Positions 1 through 6,556 of a stretch of DNA of 13,111 nucleotides are shown here, piece by piece. The translations under genes and the position numbers were made by a program. Each line of letters starts with the position of its first letter. Position 1 is the stretch's first letter. The stretch is from positions 1 through 13,111 of the forward strand of contig CATXKN010000016.1 in the NCBI GenBank assembly GCA_958370785.1, written 5' to 3'. This DNA comes from an uncultured Collinsella sp. (GTDB lineage Bacteria; Actinomycetota; Coriobacteriia; Coriobacteriales; Coriobacteriaceae). Under the pieces are notes generated by a model. That model was not told where the DNA came from. It ran no database searches and saw nothing but the letters and a program-made list of their open reading frames with translations.

Positions 1-1115
1 GCCTCGCGCGGGTTACCCGGGAAGCAGGCGTCGGCCATGGCGTCCTTGGCCAGAACCTCGATCTCGTCAGCCTTCATAGCCTCGCAGACGTGCGGGATGT
101 TCACGTCGGCGGAAAGCTGCTTGACGGCGGCGATAGCGGCGTCGGCAGCCTCGTCGGTGCTCATGCCCGTGGTGTCAACGCCCATGGCGACGGCAACCTT
201 GGCCAGGCGCTCGGCGCAAACCGGCTTGTTGAACTCCATGGCGATCGGCAGCAGCATGGCGCAGGCGACGCCGTGCGGGGTGTCGTAGTGAGCGGACAGG
301 GTGTGAGCCATGGCGTGGTCGATGCCCAAGCCAACATTGGAGAAGCCCATGCCGGCGACATACTGGCCAAGAGCCATGCCCTCGCGGCCGGAGCCGGGCT
401 TACCGGACTTGGCCTCGGCGACGGAGTCGCGCAGGTTCTCGCTGATCAGCTTGATGGCCTCAAAGTGGAACATGTCGGAGAGCTCCCAAGCGCCCTTGGT
501 GGTGTAGCCCTCGATGGCGTGGGTCAGAGCGTCCATGCCAGTGGAAGCGGTCAGGCCGGCGGGCATGGAAGCCATCATGTCGGGGTCGACGACGGCGACC
601 TCGGGGGCGTCGTTGGTATCGACGCACACGAACTTGCGGACCTTCTCGGGGTCGGTGATGACGTAGTTGATGGTCACCTCAGCGGCGGTACCGGCGGTCG
701 TCGGCACGGCGATGGTGAACACGGCGTGGTTCTTAGTCGGAGCAACGCCCTCGAGGCTACGGACATCGGCGAACTCGGGGTTGTTGATGATGATACCGAT
801 GGCCTTAGCGGTGTCCATGGAGGAGCCGCCACCGATGGTCACGATCGCGTCAGCCTCGGCGGCCTTGAAGGCCTCGACGCCGTCCTTGACGTTCTGGATC
901 GTGGGGTTGGGCTTAATCTCGGAGTAGAGGCTCCAAGCGATGCCGGCGGCGTCGAGCTCGTCGGTCACCTTAGCGGTAACGCCAAACTTGACCAGATCGG
1001 GGTCGGAGCAGACGAAGATCTTCTTGTAGCCGCGACGCTGGAGCTCGCCGGGGATCTCCTTGATGGCGCCGGAACCATGATAAGAGATGGTATTGAGAAC
1101 GAAACGATTAGCCAT
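1..1115 (-). CDS. fucO: Lactaldehyde reductase, iron-dependent group III alcohol dehydrogenase (3' end outside window)
   Basis: Reduces L-lactaldehyde to L-1,2-propanediol with NADH, the fermentative end of L-fucose and L-rhamnose breakdown, in the cytoplasm. The 371 codons present align along their length with my memory of E. coli FucO: the N-terminus MANRFVLN, the nucleotide-binding GGGSSMDTAKAIG (about 95-107), PTTAGTAAEVTINYVITD (about 138-155) and NPEFADVRSLEG. The four expected metal ligands are present: Asp195 and His199 (DALTH), His267 and His281 (within DHAMAH and TPHG). The frame is open to the window edge and stops at GNPRE; by comparison with E. coli FucO (382 aa) only about 15 residues are missing. 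The ATG at 1115 has GGGAGG about 7 nt upstream. It is transcribed away from the AT-rich islet, with a LacI-type palindrome about 100 bp upstream. A close paralogue such as 1,3-propanediol dehydrogenase is the alternative, but the conserved blocks favour FucO. Confidence 0.9.
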   Translation of the reverse strand, partial: MANRFVLNTISYHGSGAIKEIPGELQRRGYKKIFVCSDPDLVKFGVTAKVTDELDAAGIAWSLYSEIKPNPTIQNVKDGVEAFKAAEADAIVTIGGGSSMDTAKAIGIIINNPEFADVRSLEGVAPTKNHAVFTIAVPTTAGTAAEVTINYVITDPEKVRKFVCVDTNDAPEVAVVDPDMMASMPAGLTASTGMDALTHAIEGYTTKGAWELSDMFHFEAIKLISENLRDSVAEAKSGKPGSGREGMALGQYVAGMGFSNVGLGIDHAMAHTLSAHYDTPHGVACAMLLPIAMEFNKPVCAERLAKVAVAMGVDTTGMSTDEAADAAIAAVKQLSADVNIPHVCEAMKADEIEVLAKDAMADACFPGNPRE

Positions 1116-1213
1116 TGATAGCCTCCCATCGTGTGCGGGGCACCCATTACGCCCCGCGCTATAAGTCCCATCCTAACGCTTTTGAAACAAAAAACGCGTG
1201 AGAACGTCAAAAG

Positions 1214-1231
1214 TGTTAAAGCGTTTCAACA
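1214..1231. promoter_or_regulatory. Candidate LacI-family operator upstream of fucO
   Basis: TGTTAAAGCGTTTCAACA is an imperfect 18-bp palindrome. Of its 18 positions 14 match the reverse complement, and it centres on CG (1222-1223) with flanking A-rich and T-rich arms. A central AAnCGnTT-type core is the usual signature of LacI/GalR-family operators. The outer TG/CA pairs sit two bases further out than in Firmicute cre sites, so I do not call it a cre. It lies about 100 bp before the fucO start, next to the TTGACG hexamer, which suggests sugar-responsive control of fucO. No regulator gene is in the window. Confidence 0.45.
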
Positions 1232-1348
1232 TAATAACGGAGCCCTACTCCTTTCCTCCCGACAGCAGCGAAGGCTAGATTATAGGAGCAATCGTCCAAA
1301 GAATACGATCCACTCAGTCTAAATTGTTTCTGCTTTAGCAATATATGT

Positions 1349-1377
1349 TTGACAGCACGTTTATAAAAGGATACTTT
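1349..1377 (+). promoter_or_regulatory. Candidate sigma-70-type promoter for the LURP-one-like gene
   Basis: A perfect TTGACA (1349-1354) is followed after 17 bp by TACTTT (1372-1377), which matches the -10 consensus at only three of six positions. It lies about 150 bp before the ATG at 1526 on the coding strand. The -35 box and spacing are good and the -10 is weak, so this is tentative. Confidence 0.35.
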
Positions 1378-1525
1378 GTAGCAAATAACATGCATGCAGC
1401 AAATAGCATCATTCATTTTGTTAGAGATTGCCCATGCAGTTATTGTGGCTGCATACACTGCAACGTACAGCGTAATTCTCCGCACGAAGCAGAAGGCGGT
1501 TCCAATTCGATCGAGGCGATGACGC

Positions 1526-2065
1526 ATGGTGGCTACTGGTCCTAAATCGAGCAAGACGGCTACAAACGAATATCGAATCTCAATTGAAGGTAACCCTTAT
1601 CCGCATGCTCTAGCTCTCATCAACCCAGCGGGAGACAACCTCAACATCAAAAGACATGGGTTCACGGGTCCACTAGGACAGCTATTAAGTCTTAAATATA
1701 CCGTTTATGACGATGCAAATGAAAAACTCTTCACTGTCGTCGACGGTGGTTTTAGCAACATGCCCAGGGTTGCACTCATCATCGAACACAAGGAAGTTGC
1801 GGTGTTCGATTATGGTCTAAACAGACTTGAGATGAAGTGCGTAACGAACATACCGAATTACACAATAAAAGGTAGCTTCCTATTTGGAGATTACGATATA
1901 TTTAGCCAACGGGAAGTGAAGCTATCTTCAGTTATCGTCCTTCAATGTGATAAACAATCGTGCTTTAGCATACAGGTTTTGGATAAAGCCGAATTAGCCG
2001 CCGCAATTGGAATACCTACAGCCATTGCCCTTCTTAGGGCTCGGATTGAAGAGCATCTCGAATAA
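1526..2065 (+). CDS. LURP-one-related / tubby-C-like (YxjI-type) domain protein, divergent
   Basis: A 179-aa protein without signal peptide or membrane segment, rich in beta-strand-like sequence. The layout fits the LURP-one-related fold: Y-x-V-x-D followed by a GG hairpin (about 57-75), a strand pair containing VAVFDYG, then IKGSFLFGDYDIF (about 114-126) corresponding to the family's 'IeGdf..~y.I' strand, and a C-terminal helix-like segment starting near AELAAAIGIPTAIAL. This is recognition by pattern, not by a search; identity is low. Bacterial members are of unknown biochemical role, and some tubby-like proteins bind membrane lipids. The ATG at 1526 has GAGG about 9 nt upstream. Base composition is clearly more AT-rich than all neighbours, with codons such as ATA and TTA that are rare in the rest of the window, which suggests acquisition by transfer. 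It is a single-gene unit, convergent with the DUF1275 gene, and ends just before a long hairpin. If the fold assignment is wrong, it is simply a hypothetical protein. Confidence 0.6.
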   Translation: MVATGPKSSKTATNEYRISIEGNPYPHALALINPAGDNLNIKRHGFTGPLGQLLSLKYTVYDDANEKLFTVVDGGFSNMPRVALIIEHKEVAVFDYGLNRLEMKCVTNIPNYTIKGSFLFGDYDIFSQREVKLSSVIVLQCDKQSCFSIQVLDKAELAAAIGIPTAIALLRARIEEHLE

Positions 2066-2078
2066 ATCGCAAAAAGCA

Positions 2079-2137
2079 GTTTGTAACAACATTCAGGAGC
2101 TAGATAGTTTTTCTGGCTCCTGAATGTTGTTACAAAC
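2079..2137 (-). terminator. Very long hairpin between convergent genes, probable terminator
   Basis: The arms 2079-2100 and 2116-2137 are perfect 22-bp inverted complements. Inside them a T-G wobble and three more pairs (2102-2104 with 2112-2114) extend the stem to 26 pairs around a 7-nt loop. The stem is only about 40 percent GC. On the minus strand it is followed three bases later by TTTTT (2071-2075 read in reverse), which fits intrinsic termination of the DUF1275 gene ending at 2145. On the plus strand no T-tract follows. The symmetry is far more than termination requires, so a palindromic mobile-repeat remnant is an alternative. Confidence 0.6.
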
Positions 2138-2144
2138 GTGCACC

Positions 2145-2864
2145 TTAGCGCTTAAGACTCGCGGTCTGCCAGTCAGCTATGATGCGGGCCCATTTCCTGT
2201 GCAAGTCGCGCTCGCGGTCGATGAACATGATGGCAAACGCGACAAACAGCAGCAAACTCGCCACGACGATGGCGTGCAGGCCCATGCGCTCAATACACCA
2301 GTTGCCCAACACGGCGCCAAACACAAAGGTAAAGATCACGCCAAAGTACAGCAAGCCGTTTTCCAAAAAGCCGCGCCTGTGGGTGATGATGTAATCGTCC
2401 ACGTTTTGCAGCGCGTTGCGCAAGTTGCCGATACACATGGTCGTAGCGATGCCGTGACCGTGGATCTTGCGGAAGCTCTCGACCTGCATACCGCAGGCAA
2501 ACGAGGTGAGGCAGTTGGCGAGCAGGTTGTAACCGCCACCGGGGATAAAGCTCACGCCCAGCAAGATGACGGCTTCAAAGAACACTGTCACTTGGCGCCA
2601 GTGAATCACGCTGCCAAACCGCTCATGAACCAGGTCGGCAAGCATAATGCCCACGGCAAACGACACCACGGGAAAGAAATAGCGTCCCGCCAGCGTCCAG
2701 TTGCCCTCCGAGATGCTGACACCCACGAGCAGGATGTTGCCCGTCTGCGCGTTTGCGAAAACATGGTCGCGCCCAATGTACGAATACACATCCATAAAGC
2801 CACCGGCGAGCGCCAAGATGATGCCCAGCTCAATAGACTCCGATATCTGTTTGGCACGCTGCAT
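2145..2864 (-). CDS. YoaK/DUF1275 family integral membrane protein
   Basis: A 239-aa polytopic membrane protein with about six hydrophobic segments. The family hallmarks are present near the N-terminus: LALAGGFMDVYSYIG (about 18-32), then VFANAQTGNILLVGV (about 36-50), and in the middle GMQVESFRKIHGHGIATTMCIGNL, the repeat of the QTGN-type motif. Length is normal for DUF1275. The molecular function of the family is unknown; members are thought to be transport-related inner-membrane proteins. The frame is open upstream to 3095, but the ATG at 2864 is preceded by AGGAGG at 10 nt, and the upstream extension is Arg/Ser-rich and unlike the family, so I start at 2864. It is divergent from ygiQ, with about 250 bp between the starts. 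Transcription probably ends at the 2079-2137 hairpin. Confidence 0.85.
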   Translation of the reverse strand: MQRAKQISESIELGIILALAGGFMDVYSYIGRDHVFANAQTGNILLVGVSISEGNWTLAGRYFFPVVSFAVGIMLADLVHERFGSVIHWRQVTVFFEAVILLGVSFIPGGGYNLLANCLTSFACGMQVESFRKIHGHGIATTMCIGNLRNALQNVDDYIITHRRGFLENGLLYFGVIFTFVFGAVLGNWCIERMGLHAIVVASLLLFVAFAIMFIDRERDLHRKWARIIADWQTASLKR

Positions 2865-3042
2865 CGTCGTGCATCCTCCTTGTTGACGACTCTCTCGTGC
2901 GTTGGCGGAAACATAGCCGCCGTTCATACTGTAACCCATTGACAACATGGCGTGCGCGCGAGACGGCCCCTTCGACACGGGGATACACAGTCTGGAAACA
3001 AACAGCGGGCGCGGCGCCGACACCCGACGCCTCGTGTACTCC

Positions 3043-3077
3043 ACCAGTCTTTTTAGCCCCGTCCCAAAAAGACTGGT
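3043..3077. repeat. 12-bp perfect inverted repeat upstream of ygiQ
   Basis: ACCAGTCTTTTT (3043-3054) and AAAAAGACTGGT (3066-3077) are perfect inverted complements around an 11-nt loop rich in C. TACAAT, a good -10 hexamer, starts directly after the right arm at 3078, about 30 bp before the ygiQ ribosome binding site, but no -35 box lies at the right distance. The site could be an operator overlapping a promoter, a terminator-like hairpin, or one copy of a dispersed repeat. Only one copy is in the window. Confidence 0.5.
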
Positions 3078-3114
3078 TACAATTACGTGCAGCATACTAA
3101 CAACGGGAGGAATC

Positions 3115-5250
3115 GTGGCACAAAAGCCCCAGGACGCTCAGCACAACCAGCACGGCAAGCATGCCCAGCGCGGCCAGCAGCAAAAGCGCGGCGGCAAGAC
3201 GCAGGGCTCGCGACCCACGCATGCCCCGGCGGCGCCCGCCCGTCCCTGGCGCCCGGGCCGCGATAAGTTCCTCCCCGTCAGCCGCGCCGACATGGATGCC
3301 CGCGGCTGGGACCAGTGCGACTTTGTCTACATCTGCGGCGACGCCTACGTGGACCACCCCAGCTTTGGCATGGCCATCATCAGCCGCGTGCTCGATGCAC
3401 ACGGCTACAAGGTGGGCATCATCTGCCAGCCCGACTGGACCGACCCCGCCAGCATCACGGTGCTCGGCGAGCCGCGCCTGGGCTTTCTGGTCAGTGCCGG
3501 CAACATGGACTCTATGGTCAACCACTATTCGGTGACCAAGCACCGCCGCCACACCGACGCCTATACCCCCGGCGGCGAGGAAGGTCACCGCCCCAACCGT
3601 GCCGTCACGGTCTACGGCAACCTCATCCGCCAGACGTTCAAGGATGCCCCCATCATTATCGGCGGCATCGAGGCAAGCCTGCGCCGCCTGGCCCACTACG
3701 ACTACTGGCAGGACAAGCTCAAACGTTCGGTGCTGCTCGACTCGGGCGCCGACATCCTCATCTACGGCATGGGCGAGCACGCGATCATCGAGATCGCCGA
3801 CGCGCTCGACGCGGGACTGCCCGTCGATCAGATCACCTATATCAACGGCACCGTTTACCGCACAGGCTCGCTCGACGAGGTCTACGACTACGACCTGCTG
3901 CCCAGCTGGGACGACCTTACCGCCGACAAGCTCAACTACGCGCGCAGCTTTAACGTGCAACAGCAGAATATGGACCCCATCACCGGACATCGCCTGGTAG
4001 AGCCCTACCCCAACAGCGTCTATGTGGTGCAGAACCCGCCGTCGGCGACGCTCACCACCGATGAGATGGACGAGGTGGCCGAGCTCCCCTACGCACGCGA
4101 TTGGCATCCCGACTACGACGCGGCAGGCGGCGTGCCGGCCTTTGCCGAAATCAAGTTTTCCATCAGCTCCAACCGCGGCTGTTTTGGCGAGTGCTCGTTT
4201 TGCGCCCTCACCTTCCACCAGGGCCGCGTACTGCAGATGCGCAGCCACGATTCAATCATGCGCGAGGCCGAGCTGCTCACGCGCGACCCGGAGTTTAAGG
4301 GCTATATCAACGATGTGGGCGGACCGACGGCAAACTTTAGCCGCCCTGCCTGCGACAAACAGCTCAAGCACGGCGTGTGCAAGAACAAGCGCTGCCTGTG
4401 GCCGAGCGTATGCAAGAACATGGTGGTCGACGAGAGCGGCTACACGCAGTTGCTGCGCGACCTGCGCCAGCTGCCGGGCGTCAAGAAGGTCTTCGTCCGC
4501 AGCGGCATCCGCTTTGACTACACCATGGCCGATGCCTCGGACGAGTTTTTGCGCGAGCTGCTGGAGCACCATGTCTCGGGCCAGCTGCGCGTGGCACCCG
4601 AGCACGTGAGCGACGCGGTGTTGTCCGTGATGGGCAAACCGAGCCGCGCCGTCTACGACGCGTTCTGCCGTAAATTTGAACGCCTGAACCGCGAATACGG
4701 ACTTAAACAGTACGTAGTGCCGTATCTGATTTCGAGCCATCCCGGCTCGACCATGAAGGAAGCAGTGGACCTTGCCGAGGCCGTGCGCGACATGGGCTAC
4801 ATGCCCGAACAGGTGCAGGACTTCTACCCCACCCCGTCCACCATGTCGACGTGCATGTACTACACCGGCGTGGATCCGCGCACCATGCAGCCGATCTACG
4901 TGGCGCGCGACCCGCACGAGAAGGCCATGCAGCGTGCGCTCATCCAGTATCGCAAGCCCGAGAACTACAAGCTGGTGCGCGAGGCGCTGGAAAAAGCCGG
5001 CCGCCGCGATCTGATCGGCTACACCAAGCATTGTCTGATTCGCCCCGTGCCGCCACGCCCGGGCGAGACGTCTGCTGGCGGCGGGCATGGCACCGGCAAG
5101 AAGGGCGGCAAACCGCATGGCGGCGGCGCTGGCAAGGGACCCAAAGGCAGCAAGGGGCACGGCGGCATGTCGCGCGCACAGAACACTGCCGGTCGCAATC
5201 GCGCGGCCCAGGGACGGCAGGGCGCCAACGGGGGCGGACGTCGCAACTAG
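3115..5250 (+). CDS. YgiQ family (UPF0313) radical SAM protein
   Basis: A 711-aa cytoplasmic radical SAM enzyme of unknown substrate. The YgiQ N-terminal domain (about 50-340) includes DFVYICGDAYVDHPSFG and IIIGGIEASLRRLAHYDYW. The radical SAM core follows with Cys356, Cys360 and Cys363 in CFGECSFC, the CxxxCxxC that binds the 4Fe-4S cluster and S-adenosylmethionine. YINDVGGPTANF and a Cys-rich stretch (CDKQLKHGVCKNKRCLWPSVC) are also typical of the family. The N-terminal 45 residues (Gln/His/Lys-rich) and the C-terminal 60 (Gly/Lys/Arg-rich) look disordered and basic, suggesting nucleic-acid or ribosome contact; that is inference. The frame is open back to an ATG at 2947, but that start has no ribosome binding site. 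The GTG at 3115 has GGGAGG 4 nt upstream, a slightly short spacing, and is my choice. The stop overlaps that of the convergent CPBP gene. Confidence 0.92.
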   Translation: MAQKPQDAQHNQHGKHAQRGQQQKRGGKTQGSRPTHAPAAPARPWRPGRDKFLPVSRADMDARGWDQCDFVYICGDAYVDHPSFGMAIISRVLDAHGYKVGIICQPDWTDPASITVLGEPRLGFLVSAGNMDSMVNHYSVTKHRRHTDAYTPGGEEGHRPNRAVTVYGNLIRQTFKDAPIIIGGIEASLRRLAHYDYWQDKLKRSVLLDSGADILIYGMGEHAIIEIADALDAGLPVDQITYINGTVYRTGSLDEVYDYDLLPSWDDLTADKLNYARSFNVQQQNMDPITGHRLVEPYPNSVYVVQNPPSATLTTDEMDEVAELPYARDWHPDYDAAGGVPAFAEIKFSISSNRGCFGECSFCALTFHQGRVLQMRSHDSIMREAELLTRDPEFKGYINDVGGPTANFSRPACDKQLKHGVCKNKRCLWPSVCKNMVVDESGYTQLLRDLRQLPGVKKVFVRSGIRFDYTMADASDEFLRELLEHHVSGQLRVAPEHVSDAVLSVMGKPSRAVYDAFCRKFERLNREYGLKQYVVPYLISSHPGSTMKEAVDLAEAVRDMGYMPEQVQDFYPTPSTMSTCMYYTGVDPRTMQPIYVARDPHEKAMQRALIQYRKPENYKLVREALEKAGRRDLIGYTKHCLIRPVPPRPGETSAGGGHGTGKKGGKPHGGGAGKGPKGSKGHGGMSRAQNTAGRNRAAQGRQGANGGGRRN

Positions 5251-6158
5251 GGCAGCGGTGTGCTCGCTGCGTCCATCCCACACGCGTGGCGCAGCGAGCG
5301 CATCGCCTCTGCCAGCACAAAGCCGGCGATAGCGACCGTAATTGCCACGTCGAACGGCGTATCCACAAACCAGAGCAGCATCATGAGATACGACCCGGCA
5401 TTAAAGGCAAAGTGTAGCAGGATCGTGTAACGGAGCTTTCCGGTCGTCACGAGCACCCAACCGAAGATGAGGCCGGCGGCACCCGCGTAGCAACCCTGCA
5501 CCCAATTCATGTGCATAAAACCGAAGATTGCCGCCTGCAGCACAATCGCCGCGGCGATACCCCACGTGCTCGGGGCCGCCCAGGGCACCATGGCGCCGTC
5601 CTGCGCGCTCGCACGACGCCGGCGCTTCCAAAGTGGGCGGCACTGCGGATTAAACGCTCGGAGCGAAAACTCAAAAATAATGCCGCGCACCAGCAGCTCC
5701 TCACAAAATGGGGCGCCGAGCACCGTAGTCAGGACGGCGAGATAGCTGGTGTCGCCCATACCTGTTTCCTCGACAAGCTCGCTGTAGTCGGCCGCGGCAT
5801 CGGGCAACAGCGACAGCACGGCGTCGGTCACGTAGCCAACGACCACCTGCAGGGCCAGGCCAATCACGATAACGCAGGCGATGCGTTTCCATGCCCCACG
5901 CGCTCCCCCGCCGAGCGGATGCGCGCTTTGCCGGCGTGCCATAAACGAACGCGGCCACAGATAACGCCACCACAGCAGCGCCATCAAAAACGACGCCGTC
6001 TGCGCGACGGCCTGAAGCAATTGGATGTCGAGATCATCGATCGAAAAACCCATGAACACCGATGCGACGCCAAGGGCGGAGAACAAAACGACGCTCAGGG
6101 CAATATCGGCAGCGACGACGCCAAAACAGGCAAGCGCCCAAATCATCGCATTGAGCAT
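5247..6158 (-). CDS. CPBP family intramembrane glutamic metalloprotease
   Basis: A 303-aa membrane protein with hydrophobic segments spread from residue 5 to 285. All three motifs of the CPBP (CAAX protease and bacteriocin-processing, Rce1-like) family are intact: EELLVR (Glu153, Glu154, Arg158), FxxxH (Phe212 to His216) and HxxxN (His249 to Asn253), so it should be catalytically competent. Bacterial members cleave prenylated or other membrane-associated substrates, or serve in bacteriocin self-immunity; the substrate here is unknown and no bacteriocin gene is nearby. The frame is open to 6533, across the antitoxin gene in another register. The ATG at 6158 has AGGAGG at 5 nt and gives the normal family length. 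A charged loop, RRRRRAS-like, lies at about 174-190 between the first two motifs. The last codons are convergent with ygiQ; the two stop codons share CTAG and overlap by 4 bp. Confidence 0.88.
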   Translation of the reverse strand: MLNAMIWALACFGVVAADIALSVVLFSALGVASVFMGFSIDDLDIQLLQAVAQTASFLMALLWWRYLWPRSFMARRQSAHPLGGGARGAWKRIACVIVIGLALQVVVGYVTDAVLSLLPDAAADYSELVEETGMGDTSYLAVLTTVLGAPFCEELLVRGIIFEFSLRAFNPQCRPLWKRRRRASAQDGAMVPWAAPSTWGIAAAIVLQAAIFGFMHMNWVQGCYAGAAGLIFGWVLVTTGKLRYTILLHFAFNAGSYLMMLLWFVDTPFDVAITVAIAGFVLAEAMRSLRHACGMDAASTPLP

Positions 6159-6210
6159 GCCAACCTCCTCAAAACCGTTCCCTAGTTCTACCACAACTCG
6201 GCAGAGAGCT

Positions 6211-6252
6211 GATCCCATGGGGACGGAGGAAAACGAATCACTTATTGATGAG
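6211..6252. repeat. Direct repeat copy A (downstream of the antitoxin, includes its stop)
   Basis: About 42 bp, matching 6608-6650 in the same orientation. The core GGGACGGAGGAAAACGAATC is identical in both copies; two substitutions lie to its left, and the right side (TTGATGAG here, TTGCTGAG in copy B) is similar with one gap. Read on the minus strand, the last three codons and the stop of the antitoxin (6242-6253) fall inside or at the edge of the repeat. No hairpin of note except the short CCCATGGG palindrome. Confidence 0.8.
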
Positions 6253-6442
6253 AATCGGGCGCAGTGCCAAAAGCCCCGTTGGGCGAGATGTCGAACGGGA
6301 AGGTGCCGCAGCGATTGAACGCGGCGATAAACATGCGGATGGCGTTGGACGGCGTGGTGCCCACGAGCTGGGTTGCCGCCGCGAAGGCTGCCTTCTCCTC
6401 GGGCAAGACCTTCGCGACTACGGGGGTCATGTGTTCTGCCAT
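6242..6442 (-). CDS. RelB/DinJ-type antitoxin-like protein, orphan
   Basis: A 66-aa protein whose centre and C-terminal half fit the RelB/DinJ family of type II antitoxins: LPEEKAAFAAATQLVGTTPSNAIRMFI (about 13-39) is the ribbon-helix-helix plus 'GLTPSDAIRLFL' block, followed by NRCGTFPFDIS, the family's 'rgglPFe' tail. Family members bind their own operator and neutralise a RelE/YafQ-like mRNA interferase. The toxin gene normally follows within a few bases, but here the next minus-strand gene is the CPBP protease and no RelE-like frame exists. The frame is open to 6517; the ATG at 6442 is preceded by AAGGAAG at 5-6 nt and gives the normal N-terminus. The gene lies between two direct repeats, and its stop sits within copy A. 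It could be a relic, or an unpaired DNA-binding protein. Confidence 0.75.
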   Translation of the reverse strand: MAEHMTPVVAKVLPEEKAAFAAATQLVGTTPSNAIRMFIAAFNRCGTFPFDISPNGAFGTAPDSHQ

Positions 6443-6556
6443 GGCGCTTCCTTTTTGAAACGACGGTAGTGCGGATAGATGCGGGCCACGCGGCTGGGCG
6501 ACGGGCTGTGAAGGCAACCCGATTGGCCCGCATCCGGAGTTTGTTTCTGCAGCGTT

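Larger units (their letters stand above)
1116..1525. other. 410-bp intergenic region between divergent fucO and the LURP-one-like gene
   Basis: No convincing gene lies here. The left part (1116-1260) is the fucO leader: a Shine-Dalgarno sequence, a TTGACG hexamer on the minus strand at 1205-1210 that could be a -35 box but has no good -10 partner, and the palindrome at 1214-1231. The right part (about 1260-1525) is AT-rich. It holds a TTGACA/TACTTT promoter candidate for the plus-strand gene and the GAGG ribosome binding site at 1513-1516. Two short open frames cross it: plus 1345-1545, Cys-rich and without a ribosome binding site, and minus 1216-1554, which resembles nothing I know. I do not call either. 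Confidence 0.6.

Noticed and set aside
90..1118. 342-aa open frame on the plus strand opposite fucO
   Set aside because: Gly/Val/Asp/His-rich low-complexity translation typical of the antisense of a GC-rich gene; the minus-strand frame is a clear FucO.
1172..1190. Second LacI-type site (AACGCTTT) nearer to fucO
   Set aside because: Only one half matches; symmetry around its CG is poor.
1345..1545. 66-aa Cys-rich open frame (CPCSYCGCIHC) just before the LURP-one-like gene
   Set aside because: Its ATG has no ribosome binding site and overlaps the candidate -35 box, so a transcript from that promoter would not include it.
1216..1554. 112-aa open frame on the minus strand in the fucO upstream region
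   Set aside because: No recognisable domain, no convincing ribosome binding site, and it crosses the operator candidate and the start of the LURP-one-like gene.
2124..2942. 272-aa open frame on the plus strand opposite the DUF1275 gene
   Set aside because: His/Ala/Val-rich antisense shadow; the minus strand carries family motifs.
2947..3114. N-terminal extension of ygiQ to an ATG at 2947
   Set aside because: No ribosome binding site there, and the extension covers the inverted repeat and the -10-like hexamer; GTG at 3115 has GGGAGG.
3097..4248. 383-aa open frame on the minus strand opposite ygiQ
   Set aside because: Low-complexity Val/Ala/Gly/Asp antisense of a GC-rich coding region, with no domain signal.
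4252..5283. 343-aa open frame on the minus strand opposite the ygiQ 3' half
   Set aside because: Antisense shadow; it also conflicts with the CPBP gene end.
6159..6533. N-terminal extension of the CPBP protease across the antitoxin gene
   Set aside because: It overlaps the antitoxin in another frame, and the ATG at 6158 has a near-ideal AGGAGG.
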